Below are positions 1 to 6,468 of a DNA stretch of 12,117 bases, piece by piece. The notes under the pieces are model-generated. The model saw only the letters and a program-made list of their open reading frames with translations. It did not search any database and was not told where the DNA came from. The DNA is from Treponema sp. Its GTDB lineage: Bacteria > Spirochaetota > Spirochaetia > Treponematales > Breznakiellaceae. The translations under genes were made by a program, and so were the position numbers. The number at the start of each line of letters is the position of its first letter. Position 1 is the first letter of the stretch. Location of the stretch: positions 1 to 12,117 of the forward strand of contig JAISMQ010000065.1 of assembly GCA_031276685.1 (NCBI GenBank), written 5' to 3'.

Positions 1-102
1 CCTGATAACGCCGTCCAACTGGGACAGCGAGCCCGCCGAATTCTGCCCGTACACGGCGGAAAGGGCGCCTAAAAAAAACAGAACCCTTAACAAGCGGATC
101 AT
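1..102 (-). CDS. 5' end of a secreted/exported protein (partial, runs off the left edge)
   Basis: The reverse strand starts with ATG at 102-100 and stays open to the window edge, giving 34 codons. The visible peptide begins MIRLLRVLFFLGALSAVYGQ: two arginines, a hydrophobic core (about residues 4-14) and a small-residue stretch ending V-Y-G before Q-N, which reads as a Sec signal peptide with signal peptidase I-type cleavage near residue 19/20. There is no lipobox cysteine. The start is well supported by an AAGGAG Shine-Dalgarno 5 nt upstream and a sigma70-like promoter behind it. It points the same way as the CBM9-like gene upstream but has its own promoter. The mature protein lies outside the window, so its function cannot be named; a periplasmic or outer-membrane product is likely. 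Confidence 0.75.
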   Translation of the reverse strand, partial: MIRLLRVLFFLGALSAVYGQNSAGSLSQLDGVIR

Positions 103-107
103 ATACA

Positions 108-113
108 CTCCTT
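108..113 (-). promoter_or_regulatory. Shine-Dalgarno AAGGAG of the exported-protein gene
   Basis: On the reverse strand AAGGAG lies 5 nt before the ATG at 102-100. It is the strongest ribosome-binding site in the window and fixes the start. It contrasts with most other starts here, which have little or no Shine-Dalgarno. Confidence 0.7.
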
Positions 114-148
114 AGCGGCCTGTTGCGCCGGGCCGCACTGGTTACAAA

Positions 149-177
149 ACTATAAAACCCCTCCGCGGCCTTGTCTA
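149..177 (-). promoter_or_regulatory. Sigma70-like promoter for the exported-protein gene
   Basis: On the reverse strand a -35-like TAGACA (177-172) is followed after exactly 17 nt by a -10-like TATAGT (154-149). Each matches the sigma70 consensus at 5 and 4-5 of 6 positions. Transcription would begin near 142, leaving a leader of about 40 nt that contains the AAGGAG site. It lies in the 104-bp gap after the CBM9-like stop codon, so the gene to its left need not depend on read-through. Confidence 0.5.
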
Positions 178-206
178 CCGGCCCTGTTTTGGGAAAACCC
201 GCGTTT

Positions 207-1229
207 TCAGGTGCGGCGGGCGGGGAACGGGGGGGCCCGTTCGACAAGGCCGTCGCGGCGCAGCAGGATCCGGGTTTTCCCGTCCGACGCGGGGCAGGAC
301 AGCGTAAAGTCGCGGGCGGTAGCCTCGATGTCCACCCCTTCCGCCTGAATGTCCGGGGAAAACGCGCCGGTTTCGTCGAAAACCGCGTGTTCGCGGTAGT
401 AGGCGCGGCGGAGGCGCCAGGCCAGGTACTCGTCGGGCGGGACGGGATAGGTCTCGGCCCCCCGGCAGAAGAACAGGAAGCCCCACAGTTCGGGGTAGTG
501 GATGTTGACAAGCCCCGTGGGGGCCCATACCCAGTTATCCTCGGGGCAGGGTTTCCCGGTGGCGGGATCTATCCGCTTTTCGTAGCCCTGCCCGGTAATG
601 TCCACCGGCCACTGGACCCGGGAAAAATTGGCCCGCCAGTAGTCCCCCGGCCGGGGCGGGCCGGCGCCCTGGCCGCGACATTCCAGCAGGCTTTCAAAGG
701 GCATTTTTACTTCCAGAGTCCAGCGCCGGTTATCGGCGCGGGGGTTGTTGATCTCCCCCTCCACCGCCACCGCGCTTTCCAGGCCCTTGATGTCGAAGCT
801 GTTGACGGGCCGCCCGCCGTCCCGGTAGGGCTTGGTCAGGAGCAGGTCCCACACCGTGTTGAGGGCGTTCATCTCGAATTCGGCGTAGACATGGGTATCC
901 GAATCGGGGTCGATGAAGATCTCGAAGTCGTTGTCCTGGAAGATAACCGCGTCCCGCCGGGTAACGCGGCCCCAAATCTCGTCCCCCCGGAGTTCCGCGC
1001 CGATGTACAGCGCCTCATCGTCCCACAGGGCCTTTGCGCGGGTCTGGAAACGGGGCGCCGGCTTCCCCTCCCCTTCGATGTCCCGGAAATCCTCCGTCCA
1101 GGGCGCGTCCTTCCAGAAGTCCTTGTCAAGATTCCCGTCCAGCGCCGGGGGCCGGGACGCCCGCCGGCAGTGGTAGACCGGGGGCGCGAACCGGGCGATG
1201 CGGGGTTCGGGTATACGGTAATTCGTCAT
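207..1229 (-). CDS. Carbohydrate-binding family 9 (CBM9)-like domain protein
   Basis: A 340-residue protein read on the reverse strand from ATG at 1229 to TGA at 209-207. It matches the stand-alone 'carbohydrate-binding family 9-like' proteins: an N-terminal lead with P-A-L-D-G and D-F-W-K (about 28-40), a strand ALWDDEALYIGAEL (67-80), the family signature DNDFEIFIDPDSD (99-111) followed by YAEFEMNALNTVWDLL (115-130), and later an aromatic-rich stretch with W-R-A-N-F and V-Q-W-P. CBM9 modules bind sugar ends in xylanases. These free-standing relatives are mostly uncharacterised, so sugar binding is an inference. There is no signal peptide or membrane helix, so it should be cytoplasmic. The reading frame runs open well upstream of the start, but that part lies opposite the response regulator and is not coding. 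The start has only AGGGG one base before ATG, too close for a normal Shine-Dalgarno. It is divergent from the two-component genes and could share their control. Confidence 0.8.
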   Translation of the reverse strand: MTNYRIPEPRIARFAPPVYHCRRASRPPALDGNLDKDFWKDAPWTEDFRDIEGEGKPAPRFQTRAKALWDDEALYIGAELRGDEIWGRVTRRDAVIFQDNDFEIFIDPDSDTHVYAEFEMNALNTVWDLLLTKPYRDGGRPVNSFDIKGLESAVAVEGEINNPRADNRRWTLEVKMPFESLLECRGQGAGPPRPGDYWRANFSRVQWPVDITGQGYEKRIDPATGKPCPEDNWVWAPTGLVNIHYPELWGFLFFCRGAETYPVPPDEYLAWRLRRAYYREHAVFDETGAFSPDIQAEGVDIEATARDFTLSCPASDGKTRILLRRDGLVERAPPFPARRT

Positions 1230-1235
1230 GCCCCT

Positions 1236-1264
1236 GTTATCGCCTTTCCGGGGCTCCGTGTCCA
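1236..1264 (-). promoter_or_regulatory. Candidate promoter of the CBM9-like gene, possibly leaderless
   Basis: On the reverse strand TGGACA (1264-1259, 5/6 to TTGACA) is followed after 17 nt by GATAAC (1241-1236, 4/6 to TATAAT). Only 6 nt separate the -10 box from the ATG at 1229, so transcription would start on or next to the start codon. This fits the lack of a properly spaced Shine-Dalgarno. It is a pattern match only. Confidence 0.4.
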
Positions 1265-1303
1265 GGGGCGGCCTTTCTTCATGCAAACTACAGATTGGCG
1301 GGG

Positions 1304-1309
1304 TATACT
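1304..1309 (+). promoter_or_regulatory. Candidate -10 box (TATACT) of the response regulator operon
   Basis: TATACT matches TATAAT at 5 of 6 positions and stands 7 nt before the ATG at 1317. No convincing -35 box lies 16-18 nt upstream (ATGCAA is the best, 3/6), as expected for a promoter that needs an activator or an unusual sigma contact. The start would be leaderless; there is no Shine-Dalgarno before 1317. The spacer between the divergent genes is only 87 bp, so an operator here could serve both directions. Confidence 0.4.
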
Positions 1310-1316
1310 GTCCGCG

Positions 1317-1982
1317 ATGGACATTCATATTCTGGTGGCCGAGGACGACGGGCATATCGGGACCGCGATGCAGGCTTTTCTGCGGGACGCGGGGTACTAC
1401 GTCGAACTGTGCAGCGACGGGGCCGAGGCCGCCGGCCGTCTGCGCGATGCGAAATTCCAACTGGCGATTCTGGACATCATGCTTCCCGGCATGGACGGCC
1501 AGGAAATTCTTAAAGAATTCCGCCGGATAAGCGATACGCCGGTGATAGTGATCACGGCCCTGTCCGGGGACAGCCACGAGATCCGCGCCTTTGACAACCT
1601 GGCGGACGATTTTATCGCCAAGCCTTTTTCCATGCGGGTGCTGCTCAAACGGGTGGAGGCCCTGCTGCGCCGCGCCGGTCTGCTGCGGAACGAGATCCGC
1701 GCGGGGAAGCTGTCCCTTAGCCTGGAAAACTACAAGGCCAGTTGGGACGGGGAGGATCTGCCCCTGACTCTGAGGGAATTCGAGATTCTGGCCCTGCTGG
1801 CGGGAAACGGCGGGCGGGTGATTTCCCACGAGACCATACTCGCCCGGATATGGGGCTACGATTACTACGGCAGCGAGGGCACGGTCCACACCCACATCAA
1901 AAACCTGCGGGCCAAGCTGCCCGAGGATATCATCAAAACCGTCAGGGGGGTGGGCTACACCCTTGGGGGCTGCGAAGCATGA
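1317..1982 (+). CDS. OmpR/PhoB-family response regulator
   Basis: A 221-residue two-component regulator. The receiver domain (about 1-117) shows the acidic pair D10-D11 after E9, the phospho-acceptor D53 in LDIMLPGMDG, T80 in VIVITAL, and K102 in DDFIAKPF. The usual GADDY before the lysine motif is replaced by L-A-D-D-F. The C-terminal winged helix (about 126-218) shows LTLREFEILALLAGNGGRVI, a W-G-Y-D element, the recognition helix GTVHTHIKNLRAKL and the closing TVRGVGYTL wing. Length is normal for the family. I chose ATG at 1317, not the in-frame ATG at 1281 or the much longer upstream extension, because homology begins at MDIHILVAEDD. The stop overlaps the kinase start by 4 bp (ATGA), so the pair is translationally coupled. 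It probably controls the following transport genes and possibly the divergent CBM9-like gene; that is inferred from position. Confidence 0.93.
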   Translation: MDIHILVAEDDGHIGTAMQAFLRDAGYYVELCSDGAEAAGRLRDAKFQLAILDIMLPGMDGQEILKEFRRISDTPVIVITALSGDSHEIRAFDNLADDFIAKPFSMRVLLKRVEALLRRAGLLRNEIRAGKLSLSLENYKASWDGEDLPLTLREFEILALLAGNGGRVISHETILARIWGYDYYGSEGTVHTHIKNLRAKLPEDIIKTVRGVGYTLGGCEA

Positions 1983-3220
1983 AGCGGAACGCGGACACGA
2001 AGCCCGGCGCAGGCGCTTCGGTCTTCGCCCGGATCTTTGCCTACACCATGCTGCTCCTGGCGTTGATGAGTCTTGCCGCCGTCGCCGTCTTCGCCCGGCA
2101 GTCCGTCTCGTTTTACCGCGCGGAAAACCGGCGGCAGCTTGCCCTGGTGTTCGAGCCGGTGATCCGGCAGTTCGAGGGGAAGAGCCCGGAGGAAGTGGCG
2201 GAAATAGCCCGGGGCTTTTACGCCAAAAACCAGTCGCTCCGGTTTGTCGTCAAAGACGGCGGCGGGGAGGTCCTGTTTTCCAGCCCCGGGGCGGGGGAAG
2301 ACGGGAACTACCGCCTGACGATGCAGTTTTCCCGGGGCCCTGCGGCGGGGGATACCGCGATCGGCGCGGCAAAGGGCAGCTATATCCTGCTGGGCAGCCC
2401 CCCGGGCGGCAGCCCGGTCGACTACGGGGATCTGGCGCTCAAGTCCTTCCTGGCCCTGGCGATTATGATCGCCATCGGCGTCCTGGGGGCGGTTCTTTTT
2501 ACGCGGAAGGTGACCGGGCCGCTGGAGGAAGAGCTGGCCAGGGAACGGGTCGCGGAAGAAAACCAGCGCCTCTTTTTTTCCGCCGCCTCCCACGAGCTTA
2601 AGACCCCCATCGCCGCCACCGAAGCCCTAATCGAAGGGATGATCGCCAACATCGGCGACTACCGGGACCATCCCAAATACCTGCGCGAGTGCCTTAAAAA
2701 CCTGGAGGCCCAGAACCGCCTGGTGTCCGAAATTCTGGAGCTGGCCCGGCTTTCCGACGGGGCCGCGGGGCCGCTTCCCGTGGCGCTGGACCTGGCGGAA
2801 CTCTGCGCCGCGCTCGCCGCCGAGTACCGGCCCCTTGCGGAACAGGGGGGCGTCGAAATCCGCGCCGATCTTCCCGGCTTCCGCGTCCGCGCCGACCGGG
2901 GCCTCCTCCGCCGGGCGCTGTCCAACGTCATCGCCAACGCGGTGCAGAACACCCCGGAAAACGGGACCGCCCGCATCGGCGCGGAACGGCGGGGGGGCAA
3001 AATCCGCCTTTCCGTCCTGAACTCAGGCGCCCGCATCGGCGGCGAATCCCCGGACCGCCTGTTCGAGCCCTTCTACCGCCCCGATCCCGCCCGGGGCCGG
3101 AACCGGAGCGGCCTGGGGCTTGCCATCGTAAAAAAATCCCTTGACCGCATGGGGATCCCCTTCGGCCTGGAAAACTCAAGCCGGGGGGTGCTCTTCTGGA
3201 TGGACCTGGACCCGGCCTGA
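1979..3220 (+). CDS. Membrane sensor histidine kinase, partner of the upstream regulator
   Basis: A 413-residue kinase whose ATG overlaps the regulator stop. Domains in order: TM1 (about 17-38); a periplasmic sensor of about 115 residues (40-155) containing an L-R-F-V-V-K-D-G turn; TM2 (157-174); a short linker beginning T-R-K-V-T-G-P-L; the H-box FFSAASHELKTPIAA with phospho-acceptor H205; an N-box NVIANAVQNTPENG with N316, N320 and N324; an F-box LFEPFYR; and a G-box SGLGLAIVKK. Only about 30 residues separate TM2 from H205, so a full HAMP domain of about 50 residues does not fit. The G1 box has V-L-N-S-G where many kinases have D-x-G; N-S-G is common in VanS-like kinases and does not itself mean loss of activity. 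The ligand is unknown. 64 bp separate it from the lipoprotein gene, with no clear terminator. Confidence 0.92.
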   Translation: MKRNADTKPGAGASVFARIFAYTMLLLALMSLAAVAVFARQSVSFYRAENRRQLALVFEPVIRQFEGKSPEEVAEIARGFYAKNQSLRFVVKDGGGEVLFSSPGAGEDGNYRLTMQFSRGPAAGDTAIGAAKGSYILLGSPPGGSPVDYGDLALKSFLALAIMIAIGVLGAVLFTRKVTGPLEEELARERVAEENQRLFFSAASHELKTPIAATEALIEGMIANIGDYRDHPKYLRECLKNLEAQNRLVSEILELARLSDGAAGPLPVALDLAELCAALAAEYRPLAEQGGVEIRADLPGFRVRADRGLLRRALSNVIANAVQNTPENGTARIGAERRGGKIRLSVLNSGARIGGESPDRLFEPFYRPDPARGRNRSGLGLAIVKKSLDRMGIPFGLENSSRGVLFWMDLDPA

Positions 3221-3284
3221 GGGCTTCGGGAAAAATACCGGCAAAGTTCAGACGGGCTACAGACTGCCGCGTTAGCCTTGACGT

Positions 3285-4721
3285 ATGAAACGCATAACAC
3301 CTGTTGTTCCGGTTTTGCCGGTTCTCATGGCGCTGGCCGCAGGCTGCGGCGGGAAAGCCGCAGACCCCGCGCCGGATTTGGGCGCCCCCGCCGGGGAAAT
3401 AACCGTGTCGGCCTACGACACAAATGGCTACCGGGCTTTTCTGGAAGACGCGGCCAAAAAATTCCAGGCCCGCTACCCGGGGGCCGTGGTGAACGTGGAA
3501 ACTTTTTCCGCGATGCCGGAGATACGGAGCGCCGGGGAGGGCCGGATCACGCAGGTTCAGATCCGCGACGACCCGCAGAGCGCGGCGGACTACGTCACCA
3601 GGGTGTATACCGCCCTGATGAGCGGCGGGGGGGCCGACCTGTACGCCATGGACGTGCTGCCCCTCCATAAATTCGTGGAAGGCGGGCAGCTTGAAAACCT
3701 GGAAGCCTACATGGACGGCGACCCCGGCTTTAACCGGGACGACTACCGGGGGAACATCCTCGATGCCCTTGACTACCGGGGCGGGGTGTGGTTCATGCCC
3801 ACGGGCTACACGTTCAAGTACTTTGCCTACGACAGCACTCTGGTCCCCGAATCTGCGGCGGCCGGGTTCGGGACCGGAACGGCCTGGACTACCGGGGAGC
3901 TTCTGGCAATCGGCGAGGCGTACTACGACGGCGGCGCGAAACTGTTCAACCTGGTGGATTACAGCGGGCTGGCCGGCCAGCTTCTGAACGAAAACATGCG
4001 GGCCTATGTGGATTTTGAAAACAAAACGGCGGGCTTTTCAGGCGGCGGTTTCGCCGGACTCCTGGAATCGGTACGGCGCGCGGGGGAGACGGGCTACGTC
4101 CCGCACGAGGCGGGCGGGCCGGACGACGCGATCCTGCCACAGGCCGGGGGGGAAGCGGCCGACCGCTTCTTTTTCAAGCTGAAAAACAGCGTACTCCTGG
4201 TCGCGCAGTTCGGCAGGGAACTGGGGCTGCGGATGATGGCCTGGACCGGGGGCGAGGCCAGGGGCCGCGAGGACGATGACGAGATTGCCGGCATAGCCGC
4301 CGACGCCGCGGGGAGGGTCCCCTTTGGGTACAGCCGGGCCTTCGGGATCAGCTCCGGCTCGAAGAACAAGGCCCTTGCCTGGGCCTTTGTCAAATTCCTC
4401 CTGGGCGAAGAAATGCAGCTTGGCGGCGGAGTGGCCGGGGATCTTCCCCTGCACAACAAGGCGCGGGAGATGAAGGCGGAGACGGCCTTCTCCGGGGCCT
4501 TCAGGGGCAGGCCGCCCGCGGCCGGCATGGAGGCGGCGGTGGCGGCGTACCGGGCCGCGACGGAACAGCTTTCGGATCAGATCGACTGCTTCCAGATCCG
4601 GGACAACGCCGTCAGCGGCATGATCAGCGCGGAGACGCGCTATTTCTTCGACGGTACAAAGACGGCGGAAGAGGCTGCCGCGGCGCTGCAGAACAAGGTG
4701 GACCTCTACCTCAATGAATAG
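3285..4721 (+). CDS. Extracellular solute-binding lipoprotein of a sugar-type ABC importer (family 1)
   Basis: A 478-residue protein with a lipoprotein signal: MKRITP, a hydrophobic core, then L-A-A-G-C with the lipidated cysteine at residue 21. Leu sits at -4 and Ala at -3, the looser lipobox seen in spirochaetes. The mature protein begins with a G-E-I-T-V-S-A-Y first strand and a segment of the type 'FLEDAAKKFQARYPG', typical of family 1 binding proteins, followed by an L-Y-A-M-D segment and W-F-M-P-T-G-Y. A stretch near G-Y-S-R-A-F-G-I-S and A-W-A-F-V-K-F-L-L is characteristic of the C-terminal lobe. It delivers substrate to the two permeases downstream; sugar is the usual ligand but the sequence does not show which. 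The in-frame codons before ATG are TGA-CGT, so no earlier start is possible, and there is no Shine-Dalgarno. It overlaps the next gene by 8 bp. Confidence 0.9.
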   Translation: MKRITPVVPVLPVLMALAAGCGGKAADPAPDLGAPAGEITVSAYDTNGYRAFLEDAAKKFQARYPGAVVNVETFSAMPEIRSAGEGRITQVQIRDDPQSAADYVTRVYTALMSGGGADLYAMDVLPLHKFVEGGQLENLEAYMDGDPGFNRDDYRGNILDALDYRGGVWFMPTGYTFKYFAYDSTLVPESAAAGFGTGTAWTTGELLAIGEAYYDGGAKLFNLVDYSGLAGQLLNENMRAYVDFENKTAGFSGGGFAGLLESVRRAGETGYVPHEAGGPDDAILPQAGGEAADRFFFKLKNSVLLVAQFGRELGLRMMAWTGGEARGREDDDEIAGIAADAAGRVPFGYSRAFGISSGSKNKALAWAFVKFLLGEEMQLGGGVAGDLPLHNKAREMKAETAFSGAFRGRPPAAGMEAAVAAYRAATEQLSDQIDCFQIRDNAVSGMISAETRYFFDGTKTAEEAAAALQNKVDLYLNE

Positions 4722-5580
4722 GCGGGCAGACAGGCGGGCCGGCCGCTTCCCCGCCGGGCTTGGCTTCGCCCTGCCGGGCCTTGCGGGCTTCGCCGTTTTT
4801 TTTATCATCCCCTTCGGCGTGTCGCTGGCCTACGCCTTTATGGACAGGCCCGCCGGGGGGAGCTTCGCCGGGTTTTCGAACTTTGCGGCGCTGTTCCGCA
4901 GCCGCGCCTACCTCCGGGGCCTGGGCAACACGATCCGGTTTATCGGCATTTCGACCCCCCTCGGACTGGCCCTTTCGTTAGGCCTCGCCCTGCTGGTACG
5001 CAGGGCCGGAAAACAGCGGGATTGGTTTTCCCTGGTGTTCCTGATCCCGCTGGTTATCCCGTCGGGCTCCATGGCGTTCTTCTGGAAAACGCTGTTTTCC
5101 TACGACGGGGCGCTGAACGGCACGCTCCGGCGCCTGGGGCTGGAAAAACTAAACTGGCTCGATTCGGATCTGGCCCTGCCGGTGATGATCCTTATCTACC
5201 TGTGGAAAAACTGCGGCTACGGCATGGTGCTGTTCCTGGCGGGCCTGGGGAATATTCCCGGCGACTATTACGAAGCGGCCCGGGCGGACGGCGCGGCGCC
5301 GTTCCGGTGTTTTATCCACGTTACGCTGCCCTGCCTCCTTCCCGTCACGGCGCTGGCGCTTACCATGTCGGTCGTCAATTCCTTCAAGATCTTCCGGGAA
5401 ATTTACCTTGTCGCCGGGGCCTACCCCCACGAAAGTATTTACACGCTCCAGCATTTTATGAACAACATGTTCGCGTCCCTGAACTACCCCCGCCTTAGCT
5501 CCGCCGCCGCCGTGCTGGTCCTGCTTAGCGCCGCCCTTACCCAGGCCCTGCTGTACGCGGAACGGAGGGCTTCGGCATGA
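4714..5580 (+). CDS. ABC importer permease, MalF/UgpA-like
   Basis: A 288-residue inner-membrane protein. After an Arg-rich cytoplasmic tail (1-12) come about six helices, the first at roughly 18-42 (F-A-L-P-G-L-A-G-F motif, typical of MalF/UgpA-type subunits). The EAA loop that docks on the ATPase is clear: YYEAARADGAAPFRCFIHVTLP, with E187 and the usual G about seven residues on. Its start codon lies inside the end of the binding-protein gene (8-bp overlap) and its stop overlaps the second permease by ATGA. Together these make a heterodimeric permease. No ATP-binding subunit is encoded in the window; such importers often share one ATPase encoded elsewhere (MsiK/UgpC type). Confidence 0.92.
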   Translation: MNRRADRRAGRFPAGLGFALPGLAGFAVFFIIPFGVSLAYAFMDRPAGGSFAGFSNFAALFRSRAYLRGLGNTIRFIGISTPLGLALSLGLALLVRRAGKQRDWFSLVFLIPLVIPSGSMAFFWKTLFSYDGALNGTLRRLGLEKLNWLDSDLALPVMILIYLWKNCGYGMVLFLAGLGNIPGDYYEAARADGAAPFRCFIHVTLPCLLPVTALALTMSVVNSFKIFREIYLVAGAYPHESIYTLQHFMNNMFASLNYPRLSSAAAVLVLLSAALTQALLYAERRASA

Positions 5581-6443
5581 AAAAAGCCGCCCGCGCCGCA
5601 GCGGTCCTGTTCCTCTGCCCCCTGGGGGCGGTGTTCCTGTTCCCGCCGGCCGCCACCGCCGCCGGTTCCCTTATGGCGGAAAACGCGATCGGCACGGCCT
5701 ACAGCTCCCGCCTTAACGCCTTCGACCTGGCCGAAGGGATACGCGAAAAATTCAGGTGTATCCCGCTTGTCCCCGGCCCGGCCAGCCTGGAGCAGTACGC
5801 GGAAGTGCTGCTCAGGCAGCCTTCGTTCCTGACCCTGCTGTTCAACTCCCTTGCTATCGCCCTGCCGGTAAGCCTGGGCGCGCTGGCGGTCGCCCTGCTA
5901 AGCGCCTACGGGTTCGGCAGGTGGCGCTGGAAGCATAAAGAAGCGGTTTTTTCGGTATACGTCGCGGTTATGCTCATGCCCCTGCAGGCGGTGCTGGTGC
6001 CGAATTACATCATCGCCGCGCTGCTGGGCATACGGGACAGTACCCTGGCCATCATCCTTCCGGGGATCTTCTCCCCCTTCGGGGTCTTCCTGATGCGGCA
6101 GAGCCTGAAGGCCGTCCCCCCGGCGTATTTCGAGGCGGCGGAAATGGACGGCGCGGGGGGCTGGTACGTTCTGTTCCATGTCGCCATCCCCCAGCTCAAA
6201 CCCGCCGTTTCGGCCCTGTTCATGCTCGTCTTTATCGAGTACTGGAACGTGGTGGAACAGGCGGTCGTCTTTATCGACGATTTTACGAAGGAACCCCTGT
6301 CGGTGTACCTGTCGCGCCTGGCCGAAGGCCGCGCCGGGCTCGTCCTTGCCGCCTCCTGCGTCTACATGTTCCCGCCGCTGTGGCTGCTGTTCGCGGGGCA
6401 GCGGGATCTGGAACGGGGCATAGAGCTTTCGGGGCTTAGGTGA
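5577..6443 (+). CDS. ABC importer permease, MalG/UgpE-like (carbohydrate type)
   Basis: A 288-residue partner of the preceding permease. An N-terminal helix (about 6-30) leads into a periplasmic loop, then the helix after L-F-N-S-L-A-I-A-L-P, which is the classic MalG-type beginning of the transporter core. A-L-L-S-A-Y-G-F-G-R and V-A-V-M-L-M-P follow, then the EAA loop YFEAAEMDGAGGWYVLFHVAIP with E186. The final helix precedes a Q-R-D-L-E-R-G-I-E-L-S-G tail; MalG-like proteins usually end with a similar 'F-V-x-G-L-T-x-G-A-V-K-G' stretch, so this tail is somewhat diverged. The mid-loop between helix 1 and the core contains an extra N-A-F-D-L-A-E-G segment. It starts in the ATGA overlap with the first permease. 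The substrate is unknown. Confidence 0.9.
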   Translation: MKKAARAAAVLFLCPLGAVFLFPPAATAAGSLMAENAIGTAYSSRLNAFDLAEGIREKFRCIPLVPGPASLEQYAEVLLRQPSFLTLLFNSLAIALPVSLGALAVALLSAYGFGRWRWKHKEAVFSVYVAVMLMPLQAVLVPNYIIAALLGIRDSTLAIILPGIFSPFGVFLMRQSLKAVPPAYFEAAEMDGAGGWYVLFHVAIPQLKPAVSALFMLVFIEYWNVVEQAVVFIDDFTKEPLSVYLSRLAEGRAGLVLAASCVYMFPPLWLLFAGQRDLERGIELSGLR

Positions 6444-6450
6444 ACCCGCC

Positions 6451-6468
6451 ATGAAGATGCGGCCATGA
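6451..6468 (+). other. Possible five-codon minicistron before the adaptor gene
   Basis: ATG-AAG-ATG-CGG-CCA-TGA lies between the second permease and the adaptor. Its stop shares ATGA with the adaptor start at 6465, and GCCATGAAG occurs at both starts. It could couple translation or simply be an inactive duplicate of the start region. There is no Shine-Dalgarno for it. Confidence 0.2.

Noticed and set aside
186..198. gtttt-ggg-aaaac palindrome after the CBM9-like stop as a terminator
   Set aside because: The stem is only 5 AT-rich pairs with a 3-nt loop and no following T-run, too weak to call.
171..1316. The long in-frame extension upstream of the response regulator
   Set aside because: It lies opposite the CBM9-like gene, is Pro/Gly/Arg/Val-rich and has no receiver-domain homology. 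The protein family begins at 1317.
1230..1895. The upstream extension of the CBM9-like frame on the minus strand
   Set aside because: It is antisense to the response regulator; family homology and the promoter place the start at 1229.
3221..3284. Promoter or terminator between the kinase and the solute-binding lipoprotein
   Set aside because: No -35/-10 pair with acceptable spacing and no hairpin plus T-run could be found; the gap may hold one, but the sequence does not show it.
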